The translations under genes were made by a program, and so were the position numbers. From Liolophura sinensis (Eukaryota; Mollusca; Polyplacophora; Chitonida; Chitonidae): a stretch of 64,000 bases of DNA. Below, in pieces: positions 1 to 12,999 of this stretch. Location of the stretch: contig NC_088298.1 of NCBI RefSeq assembly GCF_032854445.1, positions 12,509,504-12,573,503 of the forward strand, in the 5' to 3' direction. The notes beneath the pieces were generated by a model that searched no databases, was not told the DNA's origin, and was given only the letters and a program-made list of their open reading frames with translations. Positions within the stretch are counted from its first letter, which is position 1; each line of letters opens with the position of its first letter.

Positions 1-1440
1 GGACTTTTCTGGAAGACGAACTTTAATGGCTTGAGGCCACATCGGCAATTTTTCTGCCATATCGTGGCGAGAACAAGTTCAAAACAGGAGCCAGTAAATG
101 GTTTTCGACAGGATTTTTTTGGGTTCTTTTTTGTTATGCGATCAACAGAGGAGGAAATGGGCAACTGTTTTTCTGTACCATGCGGCCAAGTACCCACAGC
201 AGTAACAACTATCTTAGTTATATTTGCATACGAAAAATGGGGCACTCCCGAGAAGAAACCATGTGGTCTTTGTTGCAAATAAAACACTTGAAAGAGTTTT
301 TGCAATCGAAGCCCCCTAGCCCTACTGGGAGCTCCCAAACCAGGCGTTATTTTTACATTTAATTCCACCGAGTCCAAATTTCTGGTCTGTAAAACATGTA
401 GATAAGAATCGTTAGATAAAAATCTAGATAAAAAACTTTTACGCTCTATGGGATAATAATAATTGATGATGGCAAATTTCTCAACGCATTTAGTTTCACC
501 ATTACACCTTTGAGTTTAGACACAAAGCGTTTTACTTTCGTTTCAGGGGTCATCAGGGGCGAACGACCAACTTTTAAAAACCAGTTTGACTTTTGGGTCG
601 TATAATATTTCGTTATTGACACTGTGAAACGTTGTCACAAAGTGTAAAAGTAATGGCGACAAAAACGTTACAAACGTTACAGCTATATACGGGTAACATC
701 TATTTCCGGTTACGACCGATAGCCTATAAATAACTAACGATAGGCAATTTCACTATAAACGTTTCTCCCACGCCTTAAACCCTCGGGGTGACCCCCTTTT
801 AAATCGGTCGATTCATACATTTCATTGGAAAAGAAAGTCATTCGGGGTGCCTGTTTCTATAACATAGGGGGCGAACCACCAAAATGCACTAGGGTGGTGG
901 ACAAATAGGATTTTTGGCGAGAAATAGGTCGGATGTGAATTAGTGAAGACAACTGCTAAAGTATAATATTCACAGAATTACACACTGATCTAGTGAAGTA
1001 ACATGGCAGCATGGTTATGTGGTTTATTAGAATTCAGCGTTGTGATGAGTGTTCTCTATTATTCGCAATTCGCACCGTTGAAACTCTTCTGCGTACGAAG
1101 GAGTTATTTTATTCACCAGAAGGCCACGTGGCATATCTTCAGAGTATAAATAGGCTAGGCTATATATGCTTACTGATAATTACTTAGTATTTTTGACCAA
1201 CAAAAACTTAACGTATCTTGTAAACAGCGGCGATCGTACTTTGGAAAATCATACTTCGTAGACCTCAGCCGCTGGCGTGATAGTGTTGTTTGAATTTTTC
1301 CGTATACTGTGTTATGTGCACGACTGCCGTCAGTTTCTAAAAATAGCTTGCCACTGTTTACATATGCTAAGTTCAGGGAGTGCTGTCTGCCTCTACCTTA
1401 GAATGTTCCAGAATGCACTCAGTTCGGTGCCTGTTTGTTT
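1..1440. other. No gene recognised
   Basis: AT-rich sequence with only short ORFs and no recognisable protein domain, tRNA or repeat array. It could be intergenic or intronic. Confidence 0.5.
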
Positions 1441-1448
1441 ACATCAAG

Positions 1449-2062
1449 TGTTCAGGAATTTTCTTATTCTGGACAATTCCACCAGGCTATATAAGACCTA
1501 CGAAAGCAGGGAGAGGAGAGAACGGAGAACGGAGAATTATTGAGAGCTTGGATGCTTACGCTGTGTATTATTTTAGTAGGCCTTTTGTGCTGAATTTTGG
1601 TGTCTCTATAGCCTCTGGCTTTGTTATATCCTATCTCCACCGAGCACTTGTTCAGTCTGAACTTGTATGTTTAATTTGTGCTCTTGTATACACAGTGCTT
1701 ATTAGTACACGGACCCTGTCTGTGGAATTTTGTGTATTTCGTCATACACTCAGTTATACTGTGGATTTTCCCTCTTGTGAATTTGCCTCTGAGCATTTAT
1801 GCCTGTGTGATATATTTATTGTGGAATATATGCGTCCGTTTGGACACCGTAAGTACTTTAGTATTTGTATAGATACTGCTATCCTTTCTTGTTCAACTTA
1901 AGTACTTTAGTATTTGTATAAATCTTATTATCTGTTCTTGTTAAGCTAATACATTGTTGTAAAATAGAATCTGCTGGTTTTGGTTACTTTTTTGTGCGGC
2001 TAAACTGTCGTGTATTTCGATCAAGCCATCTCTTTATAATACAGACAGTTTGGGTCGTAACA
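1449..2062 (+). repeat. Possible solo LTR of a retrotransposon
   Basis: The segment begins TGTTCAGG and ends GTAACA, so it has TG...CA ends. It has a strong TATA-like element (TATATAAG, 1488-1495) and is followed by ACTGGCAT, which resembles a tRNA primer-binding start after an LTR. No second LTR, no gag/pol and no matching 5-bp target duplication were seen, so the boundaries and identity are tentative. ORFs inside it (for example 1380-1901) look like chance. Confidence 0.2.
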
Positions 2063-2189
2063 ACTGGCATTAAACTACTTGCGATATCTGGACCGTTAGT
2101 GATACCAGTGGCGTGGTCACATAGAACAAATAATACCTTTAAATGCTGAACCCTGGAAATTTCAGTGCTTTGTTGGGTGAGTTTTCACA

Positions 2190-3838
2190 AAATGACAGTC
2201 TGCTCCGTAACCAAATACATACAACACCCAGCTATGTGTAATGCAACTTACTGTTTCCCAAAACGAGATGATTCACGTCATTGGATGTATTATTCAGTCA
2301 GACTTACTGGAGGATTCCACACCATTATGGCAGATGAAGTAACATCACGTAACGATGAGATCTTATCTCTTCACATTCGTTTCATTGACGCTAACTAAAA
2401 CATCCGCTAAGAATTCGTCGAATTCATAGACTTTCACAAAATAACGGGTAAAGCAATAGGGGAATTAATTTACAATTCTATGGAAATGTGGGTTTGGATA
2501 TTAAAGAGCTCCGAATTCAATGCTACAATGGGTGCGCAAGTATGTCGAGTCAGAAAAAAGGCGTCGCAGGATTGATCTTGCCCCAACCCCCTAAAGCTAC
2601 ATACTCTCATTGCTACTCTCACATTCTAAATTTATCTCTGGCAACTAGTTGCTCAGAAAATAGCATCCAACATGTGCTAGCATCCATGAAAGACATAGCC
2701 ATTTTCATTAATTATTCTCCGGTTACAAATGGTAGCCCAGAAAAGGGTAGAACACTTGGGTACTCGAAAGGTGATGGTTGGGTAGTGTGAGACGCGTTGG
2801 TGAGAGCCTTATGAGCACTTTTATCTTGCTCTTTCTTACTTAGTAGAGTGTTTTGAAATTATAAACGGGACTCATCCAAAGTTAGACGTATTCGAAAAGG
2901 AGTTCCCCTTAGGATGGCAGAGTGGCTCGAACGTCGAGGCTATCATGCGCTTAAAGTCACTTACAGACTTTGGTTTCATTGTTGTCTTGATTCGTGTGTA
3001 TTCCTTGCTGCATCCGGTTTACCGGCTCACTCAAAACCTTCAGTGGAAAAACTTTGACATAGTTGATGCATACCGCCGCATTAGAGAAACTAAAGTCAAC
3101 ATGAAGGCGGTGAGACAAGACATTGACACTCAGTATATTTACGTTCAAGATATGAGACTTGCAGACAAACTTGGATTAACGCCTTCAATGCCACGCACTT
3201 CGAAACGTCAGCGGAATTGGGGAATTCTGGAATTAAGATATAGACGACCTTGACGAAAACGGCATTGTTCTTAAGCTGTTAATCCCAGAGAAAATCAAGC
3301 CACCACTAACCCGGAAGAGGACTGTGGTATTACGATGGCGACTACTCTTTTAGACACATTCATTGCGGAAATGGAAACGAAGTTTGGACCAATATCACAG
3401 AGAGCAGCACAATTGTTGTACCTCACGCCATTTTTATTTTGTGACACTGAAACCCACACAGTTAAAGAAACCATTGAGGTGTGTGCAGACAACCTGCCAA
3501 ATCCTGATCTTGTGGATATAAAACTTTTCGGCTGGAAAACCAAGTGGATTTAGGTTGAAAACCTAATCAATCTGATTCAGTTGCAAGTTTTCACATTTAT
3601 TTGTCCTCCTGCAGATAGCCTGCACATTAGGCGTCACTTCAGCTGAATGCGAGCGCTCTTTTTCAACGATGTGGCGTCTTCGGACGTATTTGCGAGCTTC
3701 CCTGATCTCAAGACGTCTGTCATACCTGGCACTTATGAACATTTACTACTGCCATAAAGTGGATTACAGACAGGCAGTTGACATTTTCTTGAACCCTCAC
3801 TCACGAAAAATTCTGACGGCAAGCTTTCTTTGTGAGTA
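2190..3838 (+). pseudogene. Decayed hAT transposase, ZMYM1/DUF4371-like
   Basis: Pieces of one hAT-family transposase lie in order in shifting frames. An RNase-H-like part reads GGFHTIMADEVTSRNDE (about 2310-2365). After a frameshift near 2487 comes GLDIKELRIQCYNGCASMS and then YSHCYSHILNLSLATS (to about 2660). A middle helical part has DIVDAYRRIRETK and DMRLADKLGLTPSMPR (3058-3195). The C-terminal hAT dimerisation region has TSAECERSFSTMWRLRTYLR and then LALMNIYY (3620-3745). These match the order seen in ZMYM1-like and TTF-type zinc-finger hAT proteins. Several stops and frameshifts separate the blocks, and no N-terminal zinc finger or terminal inverted repeat was found. It is a dead transposon or a dead transposon-derived gene. 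Confidence 0.75.
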
Positions 3839-4245
3839 AAATTGTGGCAAAAGTGTAAGACTTTGCGAATACTGGCCGTCAAGCCGTAAACCTGAGTTTG
3901 CAGTTGTGAGCGTTTAGTTTGTACATATCGACATTTTCATTTTTTTTAATATTCCGGAGAGAAAAGTATAATCCTTTTTAGACTGGTGAGACTGATACTG
4001 AAAAATTAGCCAATGTATGTCAAAAGATCAAACTTGTCTAGTAGTGACAGTGACACCCTTGTGCACCTGATTCCCCTCACTGTGATGACCAGCCATATAT
4101 ACCTACACTGTCATGTCAAGCAGTTTTATGAGTGGGACGATTCCCTCCCTGGGATGATGTCTGACAAAATACGGAACTGTTTTTTGCTTACTGTAAATTT
4201 TAAGAGTCAAGACAAAAGGTGACTACGTTCGTTTAGGAGATGAGG

Positions 4246-4420
4246 AAATGGATATATTTATTTATTTATTTGATTGGTGTCTTACGCCGTACTGAAGAAT
4301 ATTTTACTTATACGACGCATTATGGTGGTAGGAAACCGGGCAGAGCCCAGGGAAAACCCACGACCATCCGCAGGTTGCTGGTAGAACTCCCCACTTACGG
4401 ACGGGGATGGATATAAATAA
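4246..4420 (-). mobile_element. SINE-1, 3' part, minus strand
   Basis: A TTTATTTATTTGATTGGTG tail is followed by the family's conserved tail and central region (TTACGCCGTACT, GGAAACCGGGCAGAGCCC, CCACGACCATCCGCAGG). The tRNA-like head is missing, so this is a truncated copy. The same family recurs at 19.5, 25.9, 34.3, 35.9, 40.7, 47.2, 52.0, 53.7 and 59.8 kb. Confidence 0.8.
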
Positions 4421-7400
4421 CTTAGGCTTTGTGGCAAATAAAGCGTTCTCACACCACACTTAACGGCTCATCCATCACAGTAAGTAATATTTGACAGGTA
4501 CACAAAGGTGATGTATGCAAGATACACATTCATGTTCCTGTGCAAATTTGGCACAGTTGATGTATATCTGTGTAATGTATTCCTTTTAAAGATTTCTAAA
4601 GATTCAAAATTTTAGTCTGTGTGTTCATGCGAATGCTTTACCAGTAGCACCGTTTACTCCCGCCAGTACCAAGCTAAAGCAGAATTAGGTAAACTGAGGT
4701 AATTCAGAATTATGTGTTGTCATCACATTTAATAATCAATCCGACGAACACGGTACACCAATCATGAATAGCCCAGCATCCGAAACAATCAATAGAACGT
4801 AGGTGATGTGAGGATAATTTGGAAATGTCATACCTGGTTCGTCAGCCTGAGCGACAGCTTGTTCTTTTATGCCATTGTATCTCCTGTTCATGTCTCCAAT
4901 TCCGAGGGGAAATCTATACTACCCTTGGGGCGATATCAGTTCAGTGGATTAACAGCTTGTAAAATTTCTATAAACTATTGATGAAAGAACAGAGCATGTG
5001 GTTTCAATTTTCGCCTTATTCTTCGACTTTCTGCTTTACGACTCTGCACATTTGACTCTATTAGTGTGGATCAACTTCAGCTGTGGATTGTAGGTGGTGA
5101 GGGCGTGGATGTGGGCACAGAACAGCACTGAGTTATCTCCCGTCGCGAGAACAGTGGTCGATCTGTCCTCCGGCAAATGCAATGTCTCCTGATTCAGTCG
5201 ACTCGTGACCTGCACATACGCGGACGTTCTAAATATACGGCTTTGTTACCAAATTAATACGAGCATATTGTATAGGCGGTCCGATGTCTGCGTCTTAAAC
5301 TGCAGCCTGGTCGAGGGGTAAAGTGTATACGCCAGACAGTACATGGGATGTACGCACAGGTAAGTTAAATCCTCTGCCATAACCATTCACATGCATGGAG
5401 ATAACGGGTCCAAGGTGCAATGAGTGTTGTAGTCTTGGTAGATAGCGACAACCTAGTATTTTAATAAATCTGTTAAACCAACAGGCTGTTATACCTGAGA
5501 TGGTATGAAATTAGTCAGAGGCCACTGAAATTTTCCACTGAAAGATGTAATTCCGCTAACTATCAGATTTGACTCATTTAGTTAGCGGTATATATATTCA
5601 GTTCTTTTGTATAATCTCGCCTTGTAAGAGCTTTAGTTATCTTTCCCTAGCTAGGCTTCCATCGAAACAGTTTTCTGTTCACGGACAAGTGAAATGATAG
5701 CACTCTACTGGTACAATTTCTCATGCGTCTCTGTATCAATATTTACCGATTACATTGGATTTTTTGGAAAAAGAGTTTAGAAAAAGAGGGAAGACCTGTC
5801 TGTGATTGATTGCTGTGAATAGAAATGCCACGATATTCTGCATTTTGACATCCTGTAGGTACGTCTTCACTACGTGTTGTCCTAATTTTGTCATTGTCGG
5901 TACTTGACGGGAATTTTAAACAAAGCGTTTTGAGACACCCATTATATTAGGTCACGATACATCCCACGCCTTGAATTGTTCGATATCAAACCAATCCAGT
6001 GTTTAATGTTAGGATTCTGAATTGTTAAGAAAACAAAACGTACTACCTATAGATGCGAACAATTTTCAAACGCTGCAAGAGAACGCGGAAGATTCTTAAC
6101 TGTAGACCTACTGAGCAAAGCACATAAATAAATGTAGGAAGAATTGTTTCGAGTTGCTGGGATGCAACTCGGCTAATAATGCAAGAGATGCATAAATGAA
6201 AGAAATGGAATTTCAAAAAACTAAGAAAAAAAAACCATGTTACTGCATAAGAAACGTTCGGCAGCTCAGATTCCAGGCTACAAAAATATGAATACTTTGA
6301 CGAATTGTTAATGTTTTTTTTTTTAATATCGGGAAAAAGGAGAAACTGCAATAGAAAAAATGAATGATTATATTAAATTTTGCTGACAGTTTGGGCATAC
6401 GGTGCATTTTTCTGACGATGAACACTTAACTACATAGCACTTAGTCTGTTTCATATATTTACCTAATATACTTGAGTACGGCGTGAAACACCAATCAAAT
6501 AAATAAATAAATAAATTCATATATTTATCTAGGAAAGGTTTTGTAAAGTGCGACATCGTCTCATCTTTGTTCTCAGCAAAAACAAAGGGGTAAAGGTATA
6601 AAACACCAGTGAAATACACGTTGCCATGATGTAAAGTTACGGCTATAACGAGTGTGCAGATCTTGATGGTAGGCCAATACAGCAGACTGCATATACTCTG
6701 CAGCACAGTAGCGCATGAGCATGTTCAATCTTTCTGTGACGTAATTGTCTTCACGAGGAATGAAATACAAAGTTGCAAATCGTTCGCCATACACTCATTA
6801 CATACATATATGTTATAGAGGATATTGTACAATGAAGGTTGAATACCATAAATATTGTTGAAGTGAGAGGTAGAAATGATAACTCACGAGAAGCGAATTC
6901 TATTGATTAGTTATATCCTGACATGTCCTCTACGTGTATATAAATGCGCATCATTTTATCTGTTGCATCCGTGAAAAAAATAAGCAATGTGCCATCTTCG
7001 TCGTATTTCTGATTCTATTCATACACGGTGCAATTTCGTTCACGTCCGGGCTCACAAAACCTTTTTACAGTTTTAAACGCTGTTTTTAAGTAATTATACA
7101 TTCTACAAAGGTGCATAATGCTAATGCAGTACAGGTATCTACGTAAATTAAGCACATGAAGAATTTCTACCTCGTTTTTTGGCGAACTATATATTGCACG
7201 GATGTGCACAGCCTTGCGATGCGGTCCACGAAGATTTCACGATCTCCAGCAGTGTAACAGCAAAATGTAATAACAAAAGTGATATCTAACTAGTAAAGAT
7301 ATCATTTTTATCAGTGAAGGAAATACTGGGATTTCACTGATGTGTAAATAATAATAACCTTTCTTCGTCACAATAGCTTTGCCGAGGATGGAATAAAATT

Positions 7401-8345
7401 AACAATGTCGCGAGAGGTTGTTCTGTTTACACCTGGCTTGTCATATCTATTCATTCATTTTTGTCAGCTAGTACAACATCCAGTTTTATAATAGACTCAT
7501 CCATTCTATTTAGGTCATCGGACGAGCGTTTTGCACGCAAACCAAAGGGAGTAAAACATGAGATTTGTAGTCTTTGATCGTCTTCCTTATATGTAATACG
7601 AAAACGGTCGAGGGTTACAGAATGTGAAATATACAGCCTCGTGCTTTTCTTCGCTGCTGAAGTGTAGGAATGGTACAAACACTAATCAAACAGGCTCATA
7701 TGAGGTAATTTTATTGTCAAAATCTGCAGTAGGTACTTTTTGTACATGTAAAGCATTTGCAGTATTTATCTGTGTCGCAAAATACAGAAAAATATTATGA
7801 CTATATAAAGAAATTGTATACTGCAGCAGAAAACTTCAGGGTTTATATTAAAGATTAAAGTGGAATGTCATAGATGAATATGAACTTCCGTCCAGTACTT
7901 AAACATGCAGGAAATACATCAATGACGGTAGTCTTCTCTAGACCATGTTCAAGGACAAAGGGGTCAACAAGAAAATTAATCTGGGCAAGTCATTCATATG
8001 GCCACTCAGGCATGACTAAAGTGTTGTGTATATTTGAATTAGTCGAAAAGATCGTCTAAAGGGCAACAAAGAGAACAAAAGAAACAGAATACGATTTACA
8101 TCCTTCATTAACAAAGTGCGTTATGTATTCACCCATGGTTTACTGAAATGCTGAATGGTAATGTACGTAAAATCATTATCATTGACAAAAAAGAACATTT
8201 TCTCCAAACTGCGCGTGTTTGCGGTTGGTATTCCACCACGTGAAGATGGATTTTCTAACAGCTTAGATCTATAGCAAATGTTCCGTAAAGATTTATAAAA
8301 CTGTATAATGTATAAAATGGAAATTCGGAATTTTAACCTATTAAC
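4421..8345. other. Gene-poor stretch with a SINE-1 tail fragment
   Basis: No convincing gene. At about 6466-6515 there is a plus-strand SINE-1 tail fragment (TTGAGTACGGCGTGAAACAC followed by AAATAAATAAAT). A weak candidate exon at 7451-7656 is listed separately. The rest is AT-rich sequence with short ORFs only. Confidence 0.5.
7451..7656 (-). CDS. Weak candidate terminal exon, unknown protein
   Basis: On the minus strand a pyrimidine-rich tract ending CTACACTTCAG is followed by an open frame of about 68 codons that ends at a stop. It contains polar, protein-like sequence (FRITYKEDDQRLQISCFTPF, then KLDVVLADKNE). I do not recognise a family. No partner exon or polyadenylation signal was identified nearby, so a chance ORF is quite possible. 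Confidence 0.2.
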
Positions 8346-8346
8346 T

Positions 8347-8396
8347 GCCCCCCCCCCCCCCCCCCACCCACCCCCCCCCCCCCCCCCCCCCCCCCG
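8347..8396. repeat. Poly-C / poly-G homopolymer tract
   Basis: About 50 bases almost entirely C on the plus strand, broken by two A and one G. Such runs are error-prone in assembly and can form i-motif or G-quadruplex structures. Confidence 0.95.
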
Positions 8397-9389
8397 CCCT
8401 CTTTCCTAGGCGGTGTTCTTCACTCGGGATGAATACATTCCACTGGCGGAGCTTAGTATGAATCACGTGATGTCATAAGCAGATAGCTTATCAGTCTACA
8501 ACTCTTCACATGGCAAAATGGGACACAAACTACCTTTATCTATAGATTTTGTCCTGGCTTTATAGAGCACAAAATACTGTACCACAAAAGATATTACATT
8601 ACATTGAAGGACTGTCTCCCTGGAAGTAGACTAGAAATGTAATTCTCATATTTGAATTGATTCAGCCTGTTTCAAGTGTTTCCTATCAAAAACTGCGTCA
8701 GTGGGCCGATTGATGGCCCGTATATATGGCTTACAATAAGGCTAAAATAAAGGCTGTCAGCTTTCTACTTGGTATTTAAATGTATCATCTTACAATCAAT
8801 TAAATCTAACACTGCGCAGAGTTTCCCAGCAGTTACATGTAGATTTTGTTTTCAAGTCGCTCGTTTTGCATATGGTATATACACATGTAGGTAATACGCA
8901 TGCGTAAACCTGCTACTGTATGCGGGGAAGAAATAATAGGTTGTGTGAAATATGGGCGTTATAGTCTCTGTCAAAATGAGGCGGAGGGCGCCATAACAGC
9001 TGAGAACTGTGATGAACGATAACAATACATATACAATTAGAAAACATTAACATGATGTGTCTTGCTCATGAACCTTTTTTTCAGGATGCTAATTGTAAGT
9101 CAGCCTCTTGGGTAGACTTGTACAGAACTATCGACATAATATCTCCATGAAACGCAAAATAAACCGGTGAGATATAGTTTTAACACACTGGGCGATATCA
9201 CAAAACACTACTCAGATGCACAGCTGTGAATAGATCAAGCCACACACATTACAGGGAATTACATGCAATACCCTATATTCCCTTGAAACGACAGAGAGAG
9301 ACGTAAAATCACACAAACATAATATCGAAATCACACGCCTTTTTGTATTCGTTTAATATTTTTTTTGCCATGGCTTGAATTTATCTTAG

Positions 9390-9460
9390 TAACCTGCGCA
9401 TGATCGTGGGTTTCCATCGGGCTCTGCCCGGACTGAAACACTTATCCAATAAATAAATGA
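9390..9460 (+). mobile_element. SINE-1 fragment
   Basis: Short plus-strand piece of the central region (CTGCGCATGATCGTGGGTTT, then GGGCTCTGCCCGG) joined to the AACACTTATCCAATAAATAA tail, with internal deletion. Confidence 0.65.
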
Positions 9461-9599
9461 TATCAAATGGACATAGCGCATGGTACAGTGTGCAGGGAGT
9501 AGTACTCCGACCGAGCTGCGTGTTTACGTGCACCATTCATGTTCTTATGTTCTTATGCCTATGAAGGCATTCGCTCAGTTTTGTTTCTGGTATCCAAGC

Positions 9600-9957
9600 G
9601 ACAATAGTGTTTTATCCATTCTCTAAACAAGGGAGGCGGTAGATCCAGGGCCAATCCTGTGTCAGGTTACACCTAAGATCATAAAAGAGAAAGTTGTCGC
9701 TTCCTCGCTGGGCGTTCAGCGTCAGTGGGATGGTGTAACGACTGGTTGACCCGTCTCAGTATTATGGCTCGGTTGAGGTGACTTACTTGCTTTAGGTAAG
9801 CCGTCTCAGTGAAGCAGCACTAGATAAAAGGGCGGTGGAAATCCGTCCTGCAACAAGGAGGCGCATTACATGCACTCTAAAGACTCCTTCGTTGTCATAT
9901 GACTGAAAAATTGTTAAGTGCGCCGTTAAACCCCAAGCGCTCACTCACTCTAAATAA
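9600..9957 (+). mobile_element. SINE-2 family copy, near full length
   Basis: A second dispersed element, distinct from SINE-1. Its 5' part (around 9630-9670) contains a degraded tRNA-like B-box region. Its 3' part has GAAGCAGCACTAGATAAAAG, GTTGTCATATGACTG, GTTAAACCCCAAGCGC and a CTCACTCACTC tail. The 3' part recurs in minus orientation at 27.3, 46.0, 51.6 and 61.7 kb, which shows that it is a repeat family. Confidence 0.65.
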
Positions 9958-11034
9958 CGGTATATATTTAACAAGCGACATATTTCATAAATACACACAT
10001 GCCTGCATACACCAGATAAATATATCTGGTCTATGCTGAGAGGGGGCTTTAGGATTTAGGCATGGAAGGGCGGAATTAAGTTTCCAATACATTTAAAGAA
10101 TGTATGAGTCGAAACAGACATTCGTATACCAGCCGTCAACCCATTCATATAATGGCCATTAACCAATTCGCATACCAGCCATCAACCAGTAAGGAGAGAT
10201 ATATTGCCTACGACGAAAAAAATGTGCAGTAATTTTAAACATCATCTATTTCCAGATGTCTACTGACATGTATCTGACTTTGAGTGGAGAATCGGGTGTT
10301 AAATTTCATTCGGGGTTTTTCTTCGACCGTTAACTCACTCAAGTCGCTATATTTAGAAACATGATCGAAGATTATATTTTTTTGACCGGGTTACTCCTCT
10401 TGTAGTATAGACAACGTGAGACGTTCAGCGAACTTCAAATGTCAGACACGGTGTTGTGTTGTAGTTATGCAGCCTGCCATGTAACTTCGGTTCTGCCGAA
10501 TAGATCGTTCGGAATTATGAATACCGCACATTATCGATAGAAATGCCGATCGTATTTGGTTTACTAGACTTATAATTCGCTATCAGTGTGCCATATTTTC
10601 AACATCCACGAGCGAACGTTGCATTGTGGGAACCTTTGGGCTGCCTTATTTGCATGTTATCTTGTCGGGGGAACGGAAGGGGAGGCAGTTCGCATGACAG
10701 ACTTCCCCTTATCATTTTCCGGAAAATATAGGCCCAGAAAGTTTACTTAGGCGTCAAATGCGACTTAATTTTGTATTTACCTCAACCAGACTGGTAAATA
10801 ATTAATATTAATAAAGGCCCATGAATAAAAAATGCTTTTATTCCAAACATTATGCATACATGTAGAATATAAATTGCAGGTATTTTGTGTGCAGCACTTA
10901 AACCTTGACACATGTCTCCCTAGGGAGATATTGTACTCATCAGATTGCCACATACAATGTGCAAAATAAGACTACGCCTGTCTCTTTACTTGCATGACAT
11001 ACAAGTAAAACATATTTGTCAAGAGTTAGTCACA

Positions 11035-11372
11035 CCAAATTGTCGACTATATCCGGAACAGCAACTCGACGCCCTACACGTTCAGGTTATGAACTAGGCC
11101 AATTCGATAGGCTGATTTAATATGGAGTACGTGTTGATCACAACGTAACACCGTCGCGCTGAGGATACCTCTCTCAGTACACATATCCGCACATCACAAA
11201 CCTCCAGATTTCCCCGTGTCTTTTCTTCCTTCTCGTCAGTGGACAAGTCATCAAGCTACGTAGGGTCTATGATCTAGAATATTCATCTCAGAAGTAGTTG
11301 ACAACAAATATGGCGAACAGCGTGTGGCTTCTAGGGTGATTTTTGTGGTTAGCTGCTGGCAACCTGACACAC
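11035..11372. repeat. Dispersed repeat, copy a
   Basis: Shares about 320 bp with 12610-12952 in the same orientation, including CAAATATGGCGAACAGCGTG and GACAAGTCATCAAGCTA. On the minus strand both copies encode a related peptide (see the entry at 12610). This copy has a stop and a frameshift relative to the other. Confidence 0.7.
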
Positions 11373-12609
11373 CATGCCTTTCAGTGTCAATCATGGCTCA
11401 GTTTGTATGGTGTTCTCTGTGATTTACCACAGCCTCTCCTGACATTAAACGCGAAACACAATTCGTGTTAGGCGAAATCCCGCTTCTCAGCCTGAATTTT
11501 GATCCTTAAAATGACATAAAATGTATATCCCGCTCTATAAAGTCTGATGTCGCCTTACATGAATTACACGCCCGAAACGCGGTGCAGATGAATAAATTGT
11601 AAGTGTTTTGCTGTGAACGTTTTAAGGTGTGTAGGTAAAGTCTTTTACATGTATGTATTCAGTCATATAACTGTGACCAAAATTTCTTAATGCAGTGTAG
11701 AAGGCAGAAGTTGGGTTGGCACATAGTACCGAAGCCGTTACCCCATGCGCAAGTTGTGGCTTCAGTTAACAGACGTCGTCTGGCAGTTAATTACAGAACT
11801 AAATGGTGGCTACGTATATATCGGTCCAATATATGCACTGACTCAAAATGTATAAATCGCACGAATTCCTTTTCAACTGGACCATTTTCTGTTCGAATAA
11901 GCGTCTAAACGAATGAATGATTATGGTTTAACTCCACATTGGTAATGAGGCACGGGAAGATATTTTTGTGAAGTTCCCATTCGTACATAGGTCAAGTCGG
12001 AATTTTGTGACACTCGGAAATATCTGAAGTACCGAGAGAAGTGGTAAATGCATATACCGCGCGGACAGTGGAGCTGTAATCTGGTTAAGCCGATAAAACT
12101 GCTGTGCTGCAGAATAGTTAATAAAAATAACCTGTCTTTCTGGCCTGCTGTCCTGTTGATTTTACTCCGCACTGATTCAGGCGTGCTCCAAATCGGCTTT
12201 ACCCCGGCATGGGAACTCAGTGCGTCGGCAAATAGCGACTAAGTACATTGCAAATAATTTTTCCTGAATAGAATGTGAGGACAATTCTATTCAAGCAAAA
12301 CTATTTGAAAAGAAATCAGTTACGTAGTTCCTGGTGTATATATAACTTTTTACTAGGTATAATCTTTTACTCAGTTAGACGTGATAGGTTATCATCGCAA
12401 CGTCATTGTCAAATATACTGTTTTCCAGTAGACCAGTCTTACAGTTTTCCATTTTGTGCTGCTGTTCGATATTTAATATATGGTTATGTGGCATTATTTA
12501 CAGGGGAACATTCAACACCCTACCGCATTAGGTGTTATATCCGCATGATTTTCTGGAATCTATTGATCGCTTGTCTTCCTCCCCACTTGTATTTGGGGTC
12601 AATATAAGA

Positions 12610-12952
12610 ATGGCCAAATTGTCAACTATATCGGGATCAGCAACTCGACGCACGACATATTCATTAACTAGGTTAATGTGATCGACTGATTTAATATTTA
12701 ATATATTAATATAACACTGTTGCGCTGCCCAAGCCTCTCTCAGTACACTGATCCGCACATCACAATGTTCCAGATTTCCCCATGTCTTTTCTGCCTTCTC
12801 GTCAATGGACAAGTCATCAAGCTAGGTAGAGTCTATGATTGATTTTCCTCTCAGCAATAGTTGACCACAAATATGGCGAACAGCGTGTGGCTGCTAGGGT
12901 GATTATGTGTCATGTGACATTTTGTGTTTACCTGTTGGTAACCTGTTCGAAT
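12610..12952. repeat. Dispersed repeat, copy b, with minus-strand ORF
   Basis: Second copy of the 11.0-kb segment. The minus strand (about 12830 down to 12528) has an open frame that contains LDDLSIDEKAEKTWGNLE and CDVRISVLREAWAAQQCY. The 11-kb copy gives LDDLSTDEKEEKTRGNLE and CDVRICVLREVSSARRCY. I do not recognise the family. It may be part of a transposon or an old duplicated exon. No methionine start lies in the conserved part. Confidence 0.6.
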
Positions 12953-12999
12953 GTGAGCTATGTAGTAGTCCTGGTTGCGGAAGAGTCCAATTCTTAGAA

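Noticed and set aside
1380-1901. 173-codon ORF
   Set aside because: Low-complexity hydrophobic translation without domain; overlaps the candidate LTR.
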